Assembly: GCA_935421135.1 (NCBI GenBank)
Contig: OW285187.1
Span: 2,170,001 to 2,234,000 of the forward strand
DNA: 64,000 nucleotides
Direction of reading: 5' to 3'
Origin: Bugulina stolonifera
Taxonomy: Eukaryota; Bryozoa; Gymnolaemata; Cheilostomatida; Bugulidae
The translations under genes and the position numbers were made by a program. The first letter of the stretch is position 1; each line of letters opens with the position of its first letter. Below are positions 12,498 through 23,210 of the stretch, piece by piece. The notes under the pieces were generated by a model that worked only from the letters and a program-made list of their open reading frames with translations, made no database searches and was not told the DNA's origin.

Positions 12498-15400
12498 TTA
12501 GGCCTCTTGGATGACTTTTCTGAGAGTCTGTATAAACCTGTAGACATCCTCAAAAGAGTTGTAAATATGAACTGGGGCTATTCTGATCACCGAAGGCATT
12601 CGCTCGTCACACTAAAACAAATGTACATGTACATGCACCGTGTATCCATATTAATAATACATGGACTGTGTATCCATGTGTATGAGTAATACATGGACTG
12701 TGTATCCATGTGTATGAGTAATACATGCACTGTTTATCCATGTGTATGAATAATACATGCACTGTGTATCCATGTGTATGAGTAGTACATGCAGTGTATC
12801 CATGTGTATGAGTAGTACATGCACCGCGTATCCATGTGTATGAGTAATACATGCACTGTGTATCCATGTGTATGAGTAGTACATGCACTGTGTATCCATG
12901 TGTATGAGTAGTACATGCACCGTGTATTCATGTGTATGAGTAATATATGCACTGTGAATCCATGTGTATGAGTAATACATGCACTGTTTATCCATGTGTA
13001 TGAATAATACATGCACTGTGTATCCATGTGTATGAGTAGTACATGCACTGTGTATCCATGTGCATGAGTAGTAAATGCACCATGTGTATGGGGAGCACAT
13101 GCACTGCGTATCCATGTGTATGAACAATACATGCACTGTGTATCCATGTGTACATTCAATACTCACCACAACTCCATGCTCTGTTAGTCTCTTAAATATG
13201 GTAGATATTGGAATAGAGAAGCAGAGTGAGAGTTGACACCCTCTACGTTCAGGGTTTGAGGGGGTGAATATACGTATCGTAGTGTGTGAAGCGGAACCTG
13301 GGCTATCGCTAGAAAAGTAATGTCTTATCATCCACTCCAAGTAGCCTGTTAGCATGATAGATTTCTTACGAAGCTCTTCCACAGAGGTCTGACTGTACAC
13401 CTTCACATAAAAATATAGGATTAGTCTACCAATGTCAAGGTCAACAGACAGGTAAGAGATATACAGTACCAGTAGGTACTGGTGGCTGAGTGGTCTAGCG
13501 CTAGTCACTCTAGTCTTGCAGCAATGACGCAAGTTATCTGCAAGGACGTGGGTTCGAGTCCCACCAACGACCTGGAGGTTTTCGTCCCGAAGAATGTTTT
13601 CCCTCTGTGCCATATCGAACTATAATAATATCCAGCTCTAGGAGCCGTAGTGGCCCCTCGACTAGCTCTGCTATTGGGCAGCCACGTTAAAAAAAATTGT
13701 GTTTGGCGCCACAGATACTATTTTTATTATTATACTGATTCCATACCCAATGACATATTATTTCTATTGAAGTAATACTATTATTGTCTTACCATTTAGT
13801 CCTATCCCAGTGGATTTAAAGATGGAATAAGGTAATCTCAACTAAGCTACAGTCTACATGTACATGTATAAGGTTGGTACATTAGTTATGCAGTATTATA
13901 GTACGACTACTTTGTAAAGTGTGTTTACTAACTTTAAATGAATAGTCAAGTATTAGTCAGGAATGCAGCATAAATTCCTCAAATTTTATAGCTTTTACTT
14001 TTTTGAATAGTTGCCATAGCACTGTACTGTAAAACTAAATTTCAATACAAAATTAAACATACATATAATGAAGTAATAAGTAACTACAGTATTTTAGTAA
14101 CACTGAACTGTGTGTATATTACACTCACATTGAGAGAGCCCATAACAGCAGCAGACATCAGGCCAGAGGGGTTCGTGAGACGAAAACCTCTAGCTCCAGA
14201 CTCTAAATCCATCTCTGTACAAAATAAGGATGGACTATGAGTAACACATCTACATTGTGCATACACACTGACTATAATATGTATGTATGTACAATGTATC
14301 ACAGAGCACCACATACACACTGACTATAATACGTATGTATGTACAATGTATCATAGGAGCACCACATACACACTGACTATAATATTTATGTATGTACAAT
14401 GTGTCACAGAGCACCACATACACACTGACTATAATACGTATGTATGTACAATGTATCATAGAGCACCACATACACACTGACTATAATATATATGTATGTA
14501 CAATGTATCACAGAGCACCACATACACACTGACTATAATACGTATGTATGTACGTACAATGTATCACAGAGTAACATTCAGTAGAAGGGTGCAGAGCAGA
14601 CGGTAACAGGAAGTTATGAGAATGTCTGCAACACCCAATACATGTATTTATAGACTTCATCTCTAGTAAGTATGTAAATGTTGAACTTCCTCAAGGACAG
14701 TGACTCAAATGGAGGGGGGAGACCTCAATCCAGAAGGAGGGCGAGGGACGAGGAAACTTGGGCTGTGTACATGAAGCAACTGAATATATTTAGTCAAAGG
14801 TCTCTGGTGGAATATTCCGTAATATGCGCTTTATATCGTTATACTTCTAATTGTATGTGGAATTTACACGTTATACATCAATCCACCAATGGAACTTTGT
14901 ACGTCTATATAATCCCTGAAGAACAAGGGATACCTTCAACATTAATAAAACCTAAAATTTATTATTTACAGCTGCTGCCACCTGCTGCCGAGTAATGTGT
15001 ATGACTAGCAACTACAGGAAATTGCTTACCATTGTCCATCACAAATCTAGTGTGATGTTTGTGACCCCACCATCCAGTCAGGGCTGGTAAAATGGTTCCA
15101 TTATGCTTCTCATGTATAAAAGCACCAGCAATGTTCCCAGCTCCACTGTTCAAGTACTACAACCAGCAAACTAATGGCTAACTGTGACATCATCATTTCA
15201 GGTGCAGGAAATGGTTTCCAGATCTCCAGCTAAACTTTCTCTCTAATAGACTACAGTAGTTAGTGACTGCTCTGGGCTCACCTTGTATGTGCACCAACAA
15301 GCAAAGTCCACGCCCCATTCGTGTAGCTTCAATGGCACATTGCCAACTGCGTGTGCGAGATCAAATCCCACATAAATACCCTGCAATATGTTTTACAACA

Positions 15401-18400
15401 ACAACATATCAGTAAACGTAAATTCAATGGCATACGATGTATTACACTAATTATCATGTTATTAAATTTTGACTTTCATTCAGATTTGGGATTGACAGGC
15501 CGATTTCTATACCATGCAAGGCTTGTATTAATGGAATTACAGTAACATAGAAAACAACATAACTACTGTAATCCTCCTAATACAAGCATGGACTACAATT
15601 AAAATGAGACATCATGCCTAACTTATCAAATACAAAAGACCAACATAATTTCTAGCTATACTCACAATTAAAATTATTTGATAGTGGTTCTGGAATTCAA
15701 TAATAGTATTACAAATATATTATGTAAAACAGCCCACATGAGCAACTCGCCTTTTTATGAGCTGCCTCAGTGATAGCTGCCATATCAAATAGCTGTCCTG
15801 TATAATACTGGACTCCACCTATGAGTAGCACAGCTATGGAGTCACCTTCTTCCTCAATGAGTCGGAGTATCTCAGCATCCTCTATACATTCCTCCCCCTA
15901 TGTTATAATACGAGTATATATACACTCCTCCCCCTACATTATAATACGGGCATATACACACTCCTCCCCCTACATTATAATAGGAGTATAATATACACAC
16001 TCCTCCCCCTACGTTACAATAAGAGTATATATACACACTCCTCCCCCTACGTTATAATACGAGTATATACACACTCCTCCCCCTACGTAATAATACGAGT
16101 ATATACACACTCCTTCCCCTACGTTATAATACGAGTATATACACACTCCTCCCCCTACGTAATAATACGAGTATATACACACTCCTCCTCCTACGTTATA
16201 ATACGAGTATATAGTTTAGTGTAATCAGATACTCTGTAGGCACACAAGTACAGAATGTATAGGTGATGTTGACTGAGCAACTCATTATTATTCTTCCAGA
16301 TGAAGTACTGCAGCTGTAGTACATATTGTAGTACATGAAGTACAGCTGTAGTACATGAAGTACATGAAGTACAGCAGCTGTAGTACATATTGTAGTACAT
16401 GAAGTACAGCTGTAGTACATGAAGTACATGAAGTACAGCAGCTGTAGTACATATTGTAGTACATGAAGTACTGCTGTAGTACATGTAGTACATGAAGTAC
16501 TGCAGCTGTAGTACTACATGTACACATCTAGCCAGCAGACAGCAGTAAACTTCAGCTACATGCATACAATTACTATTACGAAGCATATACAGCAGTTACA
16601 GTTACTATTATACAGCGTATAATATAATATATACATACAGACTTGGGTTTAGCACACAGAATGCTGGTAGCTGGGTCAAAACCTTTCAATTTAATCTGTG
16701 ACTCCATCATGTACTAAAATAGAGTAGATTAATCCAAGAGATAGCCAGCACAGTATACATAGGAACCATATCTAAGAACGTATACAGTAATGAGAATACA
16801 GCACATCTAAACAGTAAATGAACACACTGTTAGACTGAGAGAGTTACCCAGTAGGTAAGGAGGGGGCCAGAGATTGTAAAGTGCAGTAGTAAATCCTAAG
16901 TCAGATTAAAGTACTTAGTCTAGATTACTCATTGAGGATTAATACACAGTTGTGTTGACAGCCATAACTGTGGTGCGGAATCCTAACAGCATGAGATGAC
17001 AACTCCTGTATTACAGATCTAGTGTGATTCCATCTCCACTGTTGGTAAGATGGCCGACAAACATAAAGCTAGAGTCCTATTCGTGTATCTGAAAGGTCTA
17101 TACTCACATGATCTGAGGGGAAGGGCTTGTTCTCACAGAGTATCTTATGTCGGTTGGCTGTAGGCTTGTAGAAGGATAACTGTAAGAGTAAACCACCATT
17201 TTAATAGTTAACTGTGAGCTACATAACGGGAGCAGCCGTGGCTTAGTGGTTAGAATGCTGAAGGTCCCAGGTTCGAATCCCGGTCACGGTGGTGTTAGGA
17301 AGAGCATCCAGCCACAATTGCTCCTGTGCCTCATAAAAGACCTTGGGGTCATGCAAGCCAGCATGGCTTCAAGGCAACTCCTCTACCCCTGCCAAAAAAA
17401 GGCCATGTTACCTGGGCCTTTCTCACAGGGAGTCGGCCAGCACTGGCACCTGGCAGTGCAAGCTGCAAGGGGCTGGTCACGCCGAGGAGTATAAGTAGGT
17501 GAGTTTTTGTGAGCTACATAACACCAGCACTCTACAGTAGTACAGACTAGTATAATAATTATGTACATGTCGGTAATATGGTAGTCAATACAATAATAAA
17601 CTGTTAATGAGGTAGATATACCATGAGTAGATGTAGGTTAACTGAGAGACCATTCATCACTGCTACCTCTTCTCTCTTGGCCCCTACAAGCAATGACAAA
17701 TTATCAGCCAGTTGATTAATTGTCTATCACCACTATTTTACTACTGTACAACACAGTAGGCTAGCTATTATAAATGATTATACTATACTATCATAGTATG
17801 AAAAGAAACCATACCAACTATGGAAGCCATTTGTTCATCAACACATAGGTCTGCCTCTGCCCAAGGTAGAAATCCCTTAGTGTGTCCATACACACCACTG
17901 TAATACAACATGACCTATTTATATCACTACACACCGCTGTAACACAATATGAGCTAGACACCGCTGCAACACAACATGAGCTCTATCACTACACACTATT
18001 GTAACATAACATGGGCTATATCACTACACACCGCTGTAACATAACATGAGCTATATCACTACACACCGCTGTAACGCAACATGAGCTATATCACTACACA
18101 CTACTGTAACACAACATGAGCTCTATCACTATACACTACTGCAACATAACATGAGCTATATCACTATACACTATTGTAACACAACATGAGCTATATCACT
18201 ACACACTACTGTAACACAACATGAGCTATATCACTATACACTACTGCAACATAACATGAGCTATATTACTACACACTACTGTAACACAGCATGAGCTATA
18301 TTACTACACACTACTGTAACATAACATGAGCTATATTACTACACACTACTGTAACACAGCATGAGCTATATTACTATACACTACTGCAACATAACATGAG

Positions 18401-19567
18401 CTAGGCCTATATCACTACACACCGCTGTAACATAACATGAGCTATATCACTATACACTACTGCAACATAACATGAGCTATATTACTACACACTACTGTAA
18501 CACAGCATGAGCTATATTACTACACACTACTGTAACATAACATGAGCTATATTACTACACACTACTGTAACACAGCATGAGCTATATTACTATACACTAC
18601 TGCAACATAACATGAGCTATATTACTACACACTACTGTAACATAACATGAGCTATATTACTACACACTACTGTAACACAGCATGAGCTATATTACTATAC
18701 ACTACTGTAACACAACATGAGCTATATTACTACACACTACTGTAACATAACATGAGCTATATTACTACACACTACTGTAACACAGCATGAGCTATATTAC
18801 TATACACTACTGTAACACAACATGAGCTATATTACTACACACTACTGCAACATAACATGAGCTATATTACTATACACTACTGTAACACAGCATGAGCTAT
18901 ATTACTATACACTACTGCAACATAACATGAGCTATATTACTACACACTACTGTAACATAACATGAGCTATATTACTACACACTACTGCAACATAACATGA
19001 GCTATATTACTACACACTACTGTAACACAGCATGAGCTATATTACTACGCACTGATTAGAGTTAGCCAGTGCCATTCAGCTATATTAACTCTACTAAATC
19101 CCATCACTCTGATTCAACCATAGTTTGATACGTGCTACAAGATACTTACTATTTGGACCACTTTTCTAAGTCATTGCATATAATTTCTTTAGTGCCTACT
19201 GGACACAATCCTAAACTATTCCCACAGAAGTAGATAGAGTCTTCCTCAGGATCTACCTGCGCCAGATCAACTAAATAACACAATCAATGGAAGGTAGATC
19301 AGTAGGACTCGGTAGAGCTAAGGAAGAGTAGGCTACTGCAATATAATAAATACAAGGACCCTCTCCAGCAGGAAACAACGGCACCCTATAACAACAGTCT
19401 TTTAACTCACCAAGTGGCAAATCCTTCATCTTTGGGTAGTGAAATTGGCTACGGAGATGCCTTACAGGGTCCTTCTCATCCATTGCCACTGCAAACTCTC
19501 TACTGGTTAAATCAAGACCTAAAGATCCTGACATGTCCTCAAGTCTTCTCTTCAATTCGCTATCCAT
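12498..19567 (-). CDS. KYNU: Kynureninase, at least 12 exons
   Basis: Kynureninase is a PLP enzyme that cleaves kynurenine and 3-hydroxykynurenine to anthranilate or 3-hydroxyanthranilate plus alanine, in tryptophan breakdown. Exons in gene order: 19411-19567, 19150-19270, 17815-17897, 17622-17683, 17108-17179, 16639-16713, 15751-15897, 15282-15380, 15030-15156, 14129-14214, 13167-13388, 12498-12611. All phases join except between exons 10 and 11, where about eight residues expected from the family are absent, so a micro-exon is probably missed. Family motifs are plain: [30 protein letters not shown] and [12 protein letters not shown], whose Lys (about 272) is the Schiff-base lysine; then [28 protein letters not shown] and IRIAPV. 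The model gives about 454 aa against about 465 in human. Intron 7 uses a GC donor (AAG/GCGAGT). The start Met fits the family length. Confidence 0.93.
12629..13150. repeat. 32-bp minisatellite, about 16 copies
   Basis: Unit core ATGCACTGTGTATCCATGTG, variants throughout, in the last intron of kynureninase. The array begins about 16 bp beyond the exon 11 donor. Long open frames through it ([15 protein letters not shown]) exist only because variants rarely create stops. Confidence 0.95.
13478..13712 (+). mobile_element. tRNA-derived SINE, family 1
   Basis: The head (about 13478-13572) reads like a class II tRNA gene with A box TGGCTGAGTGG and B box GGTTCGAGTCC, followed by an unrelated tail of about 130 bp with an A-run near 13689. 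It lies in the kynureninase intron between exons 10 and 11. No clear target duplication is visible. Confidence 0.75.
14260..14570. repeat. 52-bp minisatellite, about 6 copies
   Basis: Unit core CATACACACTGACTATAATA followed by a GTATGTATGTACAATG segment, in the kynureninase intron between exons 9 and 10. Confidence 0.93.
15883..16210 (-). repeat. 36-bp minisatellite copying the exon 7 acceptor
   Basis: On the - strand each unit contains a TAG then GGGGAGGAGTGT, matching the real kynureninase exon 7 boundary (TAG then GGGGAGGAATGT). About nine copies lie directly upstream of exon 7, and each is a decoy 3' splice site sharing about 15 nt with the exon. Confidence 0.9.
16298..16530. repeat. Nested tandem/palindromic GTAC-CAGCTG repeat
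   Basis: Short units of AGTACATGAAGTACAGC and CAGCTGTAGTACATATTG are arranged in a higher-order repeat of about 62 bp, rich in GTAC and CAGCTG palindromes, in the kynureninase intron between exons 6 and 7. Confidence 0.85.
17213..17522 (+). mobile_element. tRNA-derived SINE, family 2, with 15-bp target duplication
   Basis: The body at 17228-17507 starts with a tRNA-like head (A box TGGCTTAGTGG, B box GGTTCGAATCC) and continues with a non-tRNA region. It is flanked by identical 15-bp direct repeats TGTGAGCTACATAAC at 17213-17227 and 17508-17522, the signature of LINE-assisted retroposition. It lies in the kynureninase intron between exons 4 and 5. Confidence 0.9.
17889..19050 (-). repeat. 35-bp minisatellite copying the exon 3 acceptor, about 33 copies
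   Basis: On the - strand each unit carries a TTACAG then YRGTGTGTA core that matches the true exon 3 boundary (TTACAG then TGGTGTGTA). The array fills almost the whole intron between kynureninase exons 2 and 3, with copy-to-copy variants arranged in higher-order blocks. Confidence 0.93.
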
Positions 19568-21446
19568 ATTGCTGATATCTAGAGTGAAGAAAGTTATGTT
19601 TCATTGCAACAGTCTACAAGTAACTGAACTAAGAATGCAAAATTGTGTTCCTTCTATATGAAGATCAGTTCCGGACCGAGGTCAAAAGATAAAATATGGA
19701 CTATCTTGGACCAAAAGCGCTCCGAGTTATAAGATGTACAATACAGTCAAGGGTCGGAGTATAAAAATGCACTGCTACACATGTAATCAAAGAGGCCAGT
19801 TTATAGAGGAATAAACTAGTACGATGCATAAGTACAGTAGCCAGAAAAATCAGTAAAAGTAGCAAAGTAAAAGCATGTAATCACAACTGATGCCAAAACA
19901 ACAGTGAACAGAACATCTTATATTATCACTACATCAGCTCAGCAACCTTAGAAAAAGGAAGCTTTGCCGATGAGCAGTAGATATGGTCAGAGTGAACTGC
20001 ACACAAGGAGGCACTCATCGGTATTTCCGTGGATATGAAACAATCAAACAAGTCTCTGACTGCTCAAAAGAAAAATTCCTTGCATAAATCATCATCGACC
20101 ATCTCATGTATAATTAATACGGTATGTATTCTATTCATATTGAATCATATTCAAATTCATTCATTCATTTCATATAATAATAATATTACAATTGATGAAT
20201 TGTCTTAAATGAGTAAAAATAAAATAATACACAATTATAATATTTTAACGTGATAGAACTATGCTAACTTGTGACTCAATGTTCCTATAATCGGTCTCTT
20301 AAAATTCAAGTGATCACTGAATTTTGCGAACAGAAAACAGATTGCAGATTTAGATTGTCAACTCCCAGTGGAAATTTGAAATTGGTGGTGTACATCGGCA
20401 CAATCAACCGACGAATATAACCCAATTGATCAATTTTCTACGAGGCTAGAGTTGTCTGCTACCGATAAGCGGTAGAAGGCAACTCCCATAAACAGCCAAG
20501 GAGGAAAACTTGGTTTTGTTCAGTTGTTGTGATCAAAGACAGCTTGCATATTCACAACCAATAGAAAAATATTACTTAGGTAAAATTGAAGCCATCCACG
20601 TTTCATTTTCTTACCTTTTGCAAGATTATTCATGAATAAGGAGTCACAAGTACTGGTGAGAGTTTCTACTAAATAATTATTTTCGACCATATAGCATCAC
20701 CTCAAAGACACCTATGTCCTATAACATGTATACAATCCGGGTTTGGTGGCGAATGAGCGTAAAGACTGCTTTGTCTGTTTCGCCATTTATTATACTGTGA
20801 AGTTGACTGTTTGTTCTACTCTTAAAGAGATAAAACCATAAAACAAAATAATATGTTACATGACATAACATGCAAGAGAATGTAGAAGCAGCTGCATGAC
20901 AGGTTAGATCTACATGTAATACAGATACCATAATTGATGTTATGATATTTGTTTGTGATGCTGAGACTGCAAGCAGTAAATAGGTCTACATTACATGTAT
21001 AGGCTACAACTTTTCAACTCTTCAACAAATTCACCAAACAATGATGTATAGTGTTATACTGCATGTTGTAATTGTACTAAGTTGATTATGACCTATGAGT
21101 GCTCATGGTTGTGAGACTATTCTATCTACATTTTATACCCATCTTAAAAAGGGAAGACAACTCACAGGTAAACCAATAGTTTGTTCATATCCAAGACTAA
21201 ATTCAAGTCTACAGTAACAGAAGTATACTAGTATTACAAACGTAGTAATATACATACATACATACAATATAAATTAGACAATGGAATAGGTTGAAGAAAA
21301 TTATGGAATATTGTATTGCATATCACAGTCTCTCAAAATACTATATAACGTAATACAAATGATTAAGCAAATTATGCAAACACTGTAAATTAAAATAAAA
21401 TCAGTATGTCGTTAAGATATAATCATTGGGTGATATTATCACAGTT
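19568..21446. other. Spacer between kynureninase and the DHHC gene
   Basis: No gene recognised. It should hold the kynureninase promoter. A hairpin pair of the dispersed motif is at 20449-20485 and a single copy (GGGAAGACAACTCA) at 21151-21164. Confidence 0.5.
20449..20485. other. Hairpin pair of the GACAACTCC-type motif
   Basis: GAGTTGTCTGCTACCG (20449-20464) and CGGTAGAAGGCAACTC (20470-20485) are 14/16 reverse complements with a 5-nt loop, about 880 bp upstream of the kynureninase start codon. Confidence 0.65.
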
Positions 21447-22418
21447 TCATAATTTAGACAAAAGGTCACTAGAATCAACAGTTTGTGCGGCTAAATTCGG
21501 AAATGGTATGAGGAACAATAGGGGAGGTACCGGACCAAAAGCCCGTTTCATGTTCTGCCACACTTTTAATCGAGACCAAAATCCTAAGAAACGAGATTTC
21601 TTCCACAAAACCTCAGCTTCATATGTGGTAAGGTCACATATAATGAGGAAGAGCTGCCATAAAAACATGCCACTACTAAATATACCAGTGATTAAACTTC
21701 CAAATAACAAAAATATCAGAAACAATGTCATAAAATCTGTATGACCAAAAAGGAAGTTAAACAGAGTTACGGGTGGGAAGTAATGATAGAAATCCCAGCT
21801 GAATACCTCATAATATGAATTAGAAAGTGATTGAGATAAGACTTTAAACCCAACATAGAGGCCAACAGCTACATAAAAACAGTAAACAGAAAACCGGCCC
21901 TGATTTCGTGCTCCTACACAAGTGGAGAGAAAGAAGCAGTGGTGGTCTCTCTTTGGTATACACTTTTGGCATAGAGGGCAATGACGGCACCGCGGCGGTT
22001 TCATGTGCTGACACTGGTTACAGAACTCCCAAGTGTCACCAGGCAGCTGTTTATTCTGTACTGGCCTGTAATATGCTGGATAGAGGGCACACATACTGTA
22101 GTTGAAGAGTAAGTTAATACATATATATGTTATTAGATACTTAACGTACACAGCATCTGACAGGTAAATGCCGTCGGAGAGAAGTATGACGGATAAGTAC
22201 ACCGAAGCAGTCAGGAAGAAGAAGTAATACCTAGCGAATACATTCGAGTATCGCAAGAATTTATGAACTGGTATCTTTTGGCCAGCAGGTAATCCATTGA
22301 GATTGTTAGCATTGTGAGTTGGTGAGTAAGTGTGCATGTAGGTCTCTGAAGCTATTGTAGATGATCTGTAGGTACTCTGCAGCAAAGAGTAATCCATCTG
22401 TATACCTGTTGAAGCCAT
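21447..22418 (-). CDS. DHHC-type palmitoyltransferase (ZDHHC24-like), intronless
   Basis: A single uninterrupted 323-aa frame. Such enzymes attach palmitate to cysteines of target proteins at Golgi, ER or plasma membranes. The Cys-rich domain at about residues 133-175 has CNQC, KPPRCRHC, PLCQKC and KRDHHCFFLSTCVGARNQGRF; the catalytic DHHC is at 158-161. Hydrophobic segments at about 64-80, 92-108, 178-194 and 230-250 give the usual four-pass topology, and TTYE at 264-267 is the family TTxE motif. The usual Pro-Trp after DHHC is replaced by FF, a divergence also seen in the ZDHHC24 group, hence the tentative subfamily. The lack of introns is unlike its neighbours and may reflect retroposition, but no poly(A) tract or flanking repeat supports that. 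Confidence 0.9.
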   Translation of the reverse strand: MASTGIQMDYSLLQSTYRSSTIASETYMHTYSPTHNANNLNGLPAGQKIPVHKFLRYSNVFARYYFFFLTASVYLSVILLSDGIYLSDAVYVKYLITYICINLLFNYSMCALYPAYYRPVQNKQLPGDTWEFCNQCQHMKPPRCRHCPLCQKCIPKRDHHCFFLSTCVGARNQGRFSVYCFYVAVGLYVGFKVLSQSLSNSYYEVFSWDFYHYFPPVTLFNFLFGHTDFMTLFLIFLLFGSLITGIFSSGMFLWQLFLIICDLTTYEAEVLWKKSRFLGFWSRLKVWQNMKRAFGPVPPLLFLIPFPNLAAQTVDSSDLLSKL

Positions 22419-22635
22419 ATCAAATCATAGAGGCCATTTAGGTTCTAAAAATATAGCAAAGTACAGTGAGGGTCAACTGTGATTGAAAGTTCATTTACCA
22501 TTCTGAGACACAACGAAAATGGATACCTTACAGTTCAAATTTAACAACAATAATGATGTAGCCTACATGAATAACTAACAAGATCACCTCAGCTGTTTCT
22601 ATCCATTATTGCTTCACTGCTGAATGTGAAACCGT

Positions 22636-22845
22636 ACCCAGGCACTCCTTTTCGGACCTCGCGCGCATGTAGTCCTCAGATTTGGAGGCATTCATATGAG
22701 TGGAAGAAGAGGAGGCAGGGCAACAATTTTCAGATTAGACTAATCTGAAAATTGTTGCCCTGACTCCTCTTCTTCATTCACTCCTTTGAGTGCCTCCAAA
22801 TCTGAGGACTACGTGCGCAAGAGATCCGAAAATGAGCGCCTGGGT
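22636..22845. repeat. Foldback element, about 102-bp imperfect arms
   Basis: Arms 22636-22737 and 22741-22845 are imperfect reverse complements around a 3-nt centre. The best stretch runs through GGGCAACAATTTTCAGATTA at the centre, and the ends are ACCCAGGC and GCCTGGGT. It is about 220 bp upstream of the DHHC gene start. Confidence 0.85.
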
Positions 22846-22881
22846 CACATATGTAACCCTTCAGTAAGAATCGGACCTTAG

Positions 22882-23210
22882 CATACTTGCCAAGTGTCCA
22901 GATTTAGTTAGATCACCCCCTGGTTATTGTGTCTGTTCCAATAAATTTCCCTACTGTCCTGATTTCTCATTTATAGTAAAAATGTTGTCAAACATCATAA
23001 AATATGAGACAACCTAAATAAGCCATGTACACTGAAAATAAATTAAACGGCACTAAGTAGCAATGAAATGGGTAATTTTGTACTTTTTAGTAATAAGTTT
23101 ATTCAAATGATATGAACCCAAACTGTGTCCATGGATTCTGCTACTTGTCCAACGATTTTCATTTGAGCAGACGAGTCGAGATTTTTTACTCTTGTTTCTT
23201 GGCAAGTATG
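22882..23210. mobile_element. Possible MITE with 13-bp inverted ends
   Basis: CATACTTGCCAAG at 22882-22894 is the exact reverse complement of CTTGGCAAGTATG at 23198-23210. No target duplication is visible. Related sequence (ACTTGCCAAGTATCC) recurs near 63360, suggesting a dispersed family. Confidence 0.5.

Noticed and set aside
12607..13613. Long - strand open frames of histidine/tyrosine-rich repeats
   Set aside because: They read through the 32-bp minisatellite; only 13167-13388 is a real kynureninase exon.
13790..13855. Candidate micro-exon of kynureninase (contains IFKSTG)
   Set aside because: The fragment resembles the missing helix and has a GTAAGA donor, but its phase does not join exon 11 at a good acceptor.
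14678..14995. 105-aa + strand frame inside a kynureninase intron
   Set aside because: No domain, no splice logic, and antisense to a well-supported gene.
17228..17300. Functional tRNA gene
   Set aside because: A and B boxes are present, but the sequence continues as a SINE body with a target duplication, and no clean full-length cloverleaf was evident.
17889..19050. CRISPR-like regular repeat array
   Set aside because: No unique spacers, the unit is a contiguous 35-bp tandem repeat, and the context is a eukaryotic intron.
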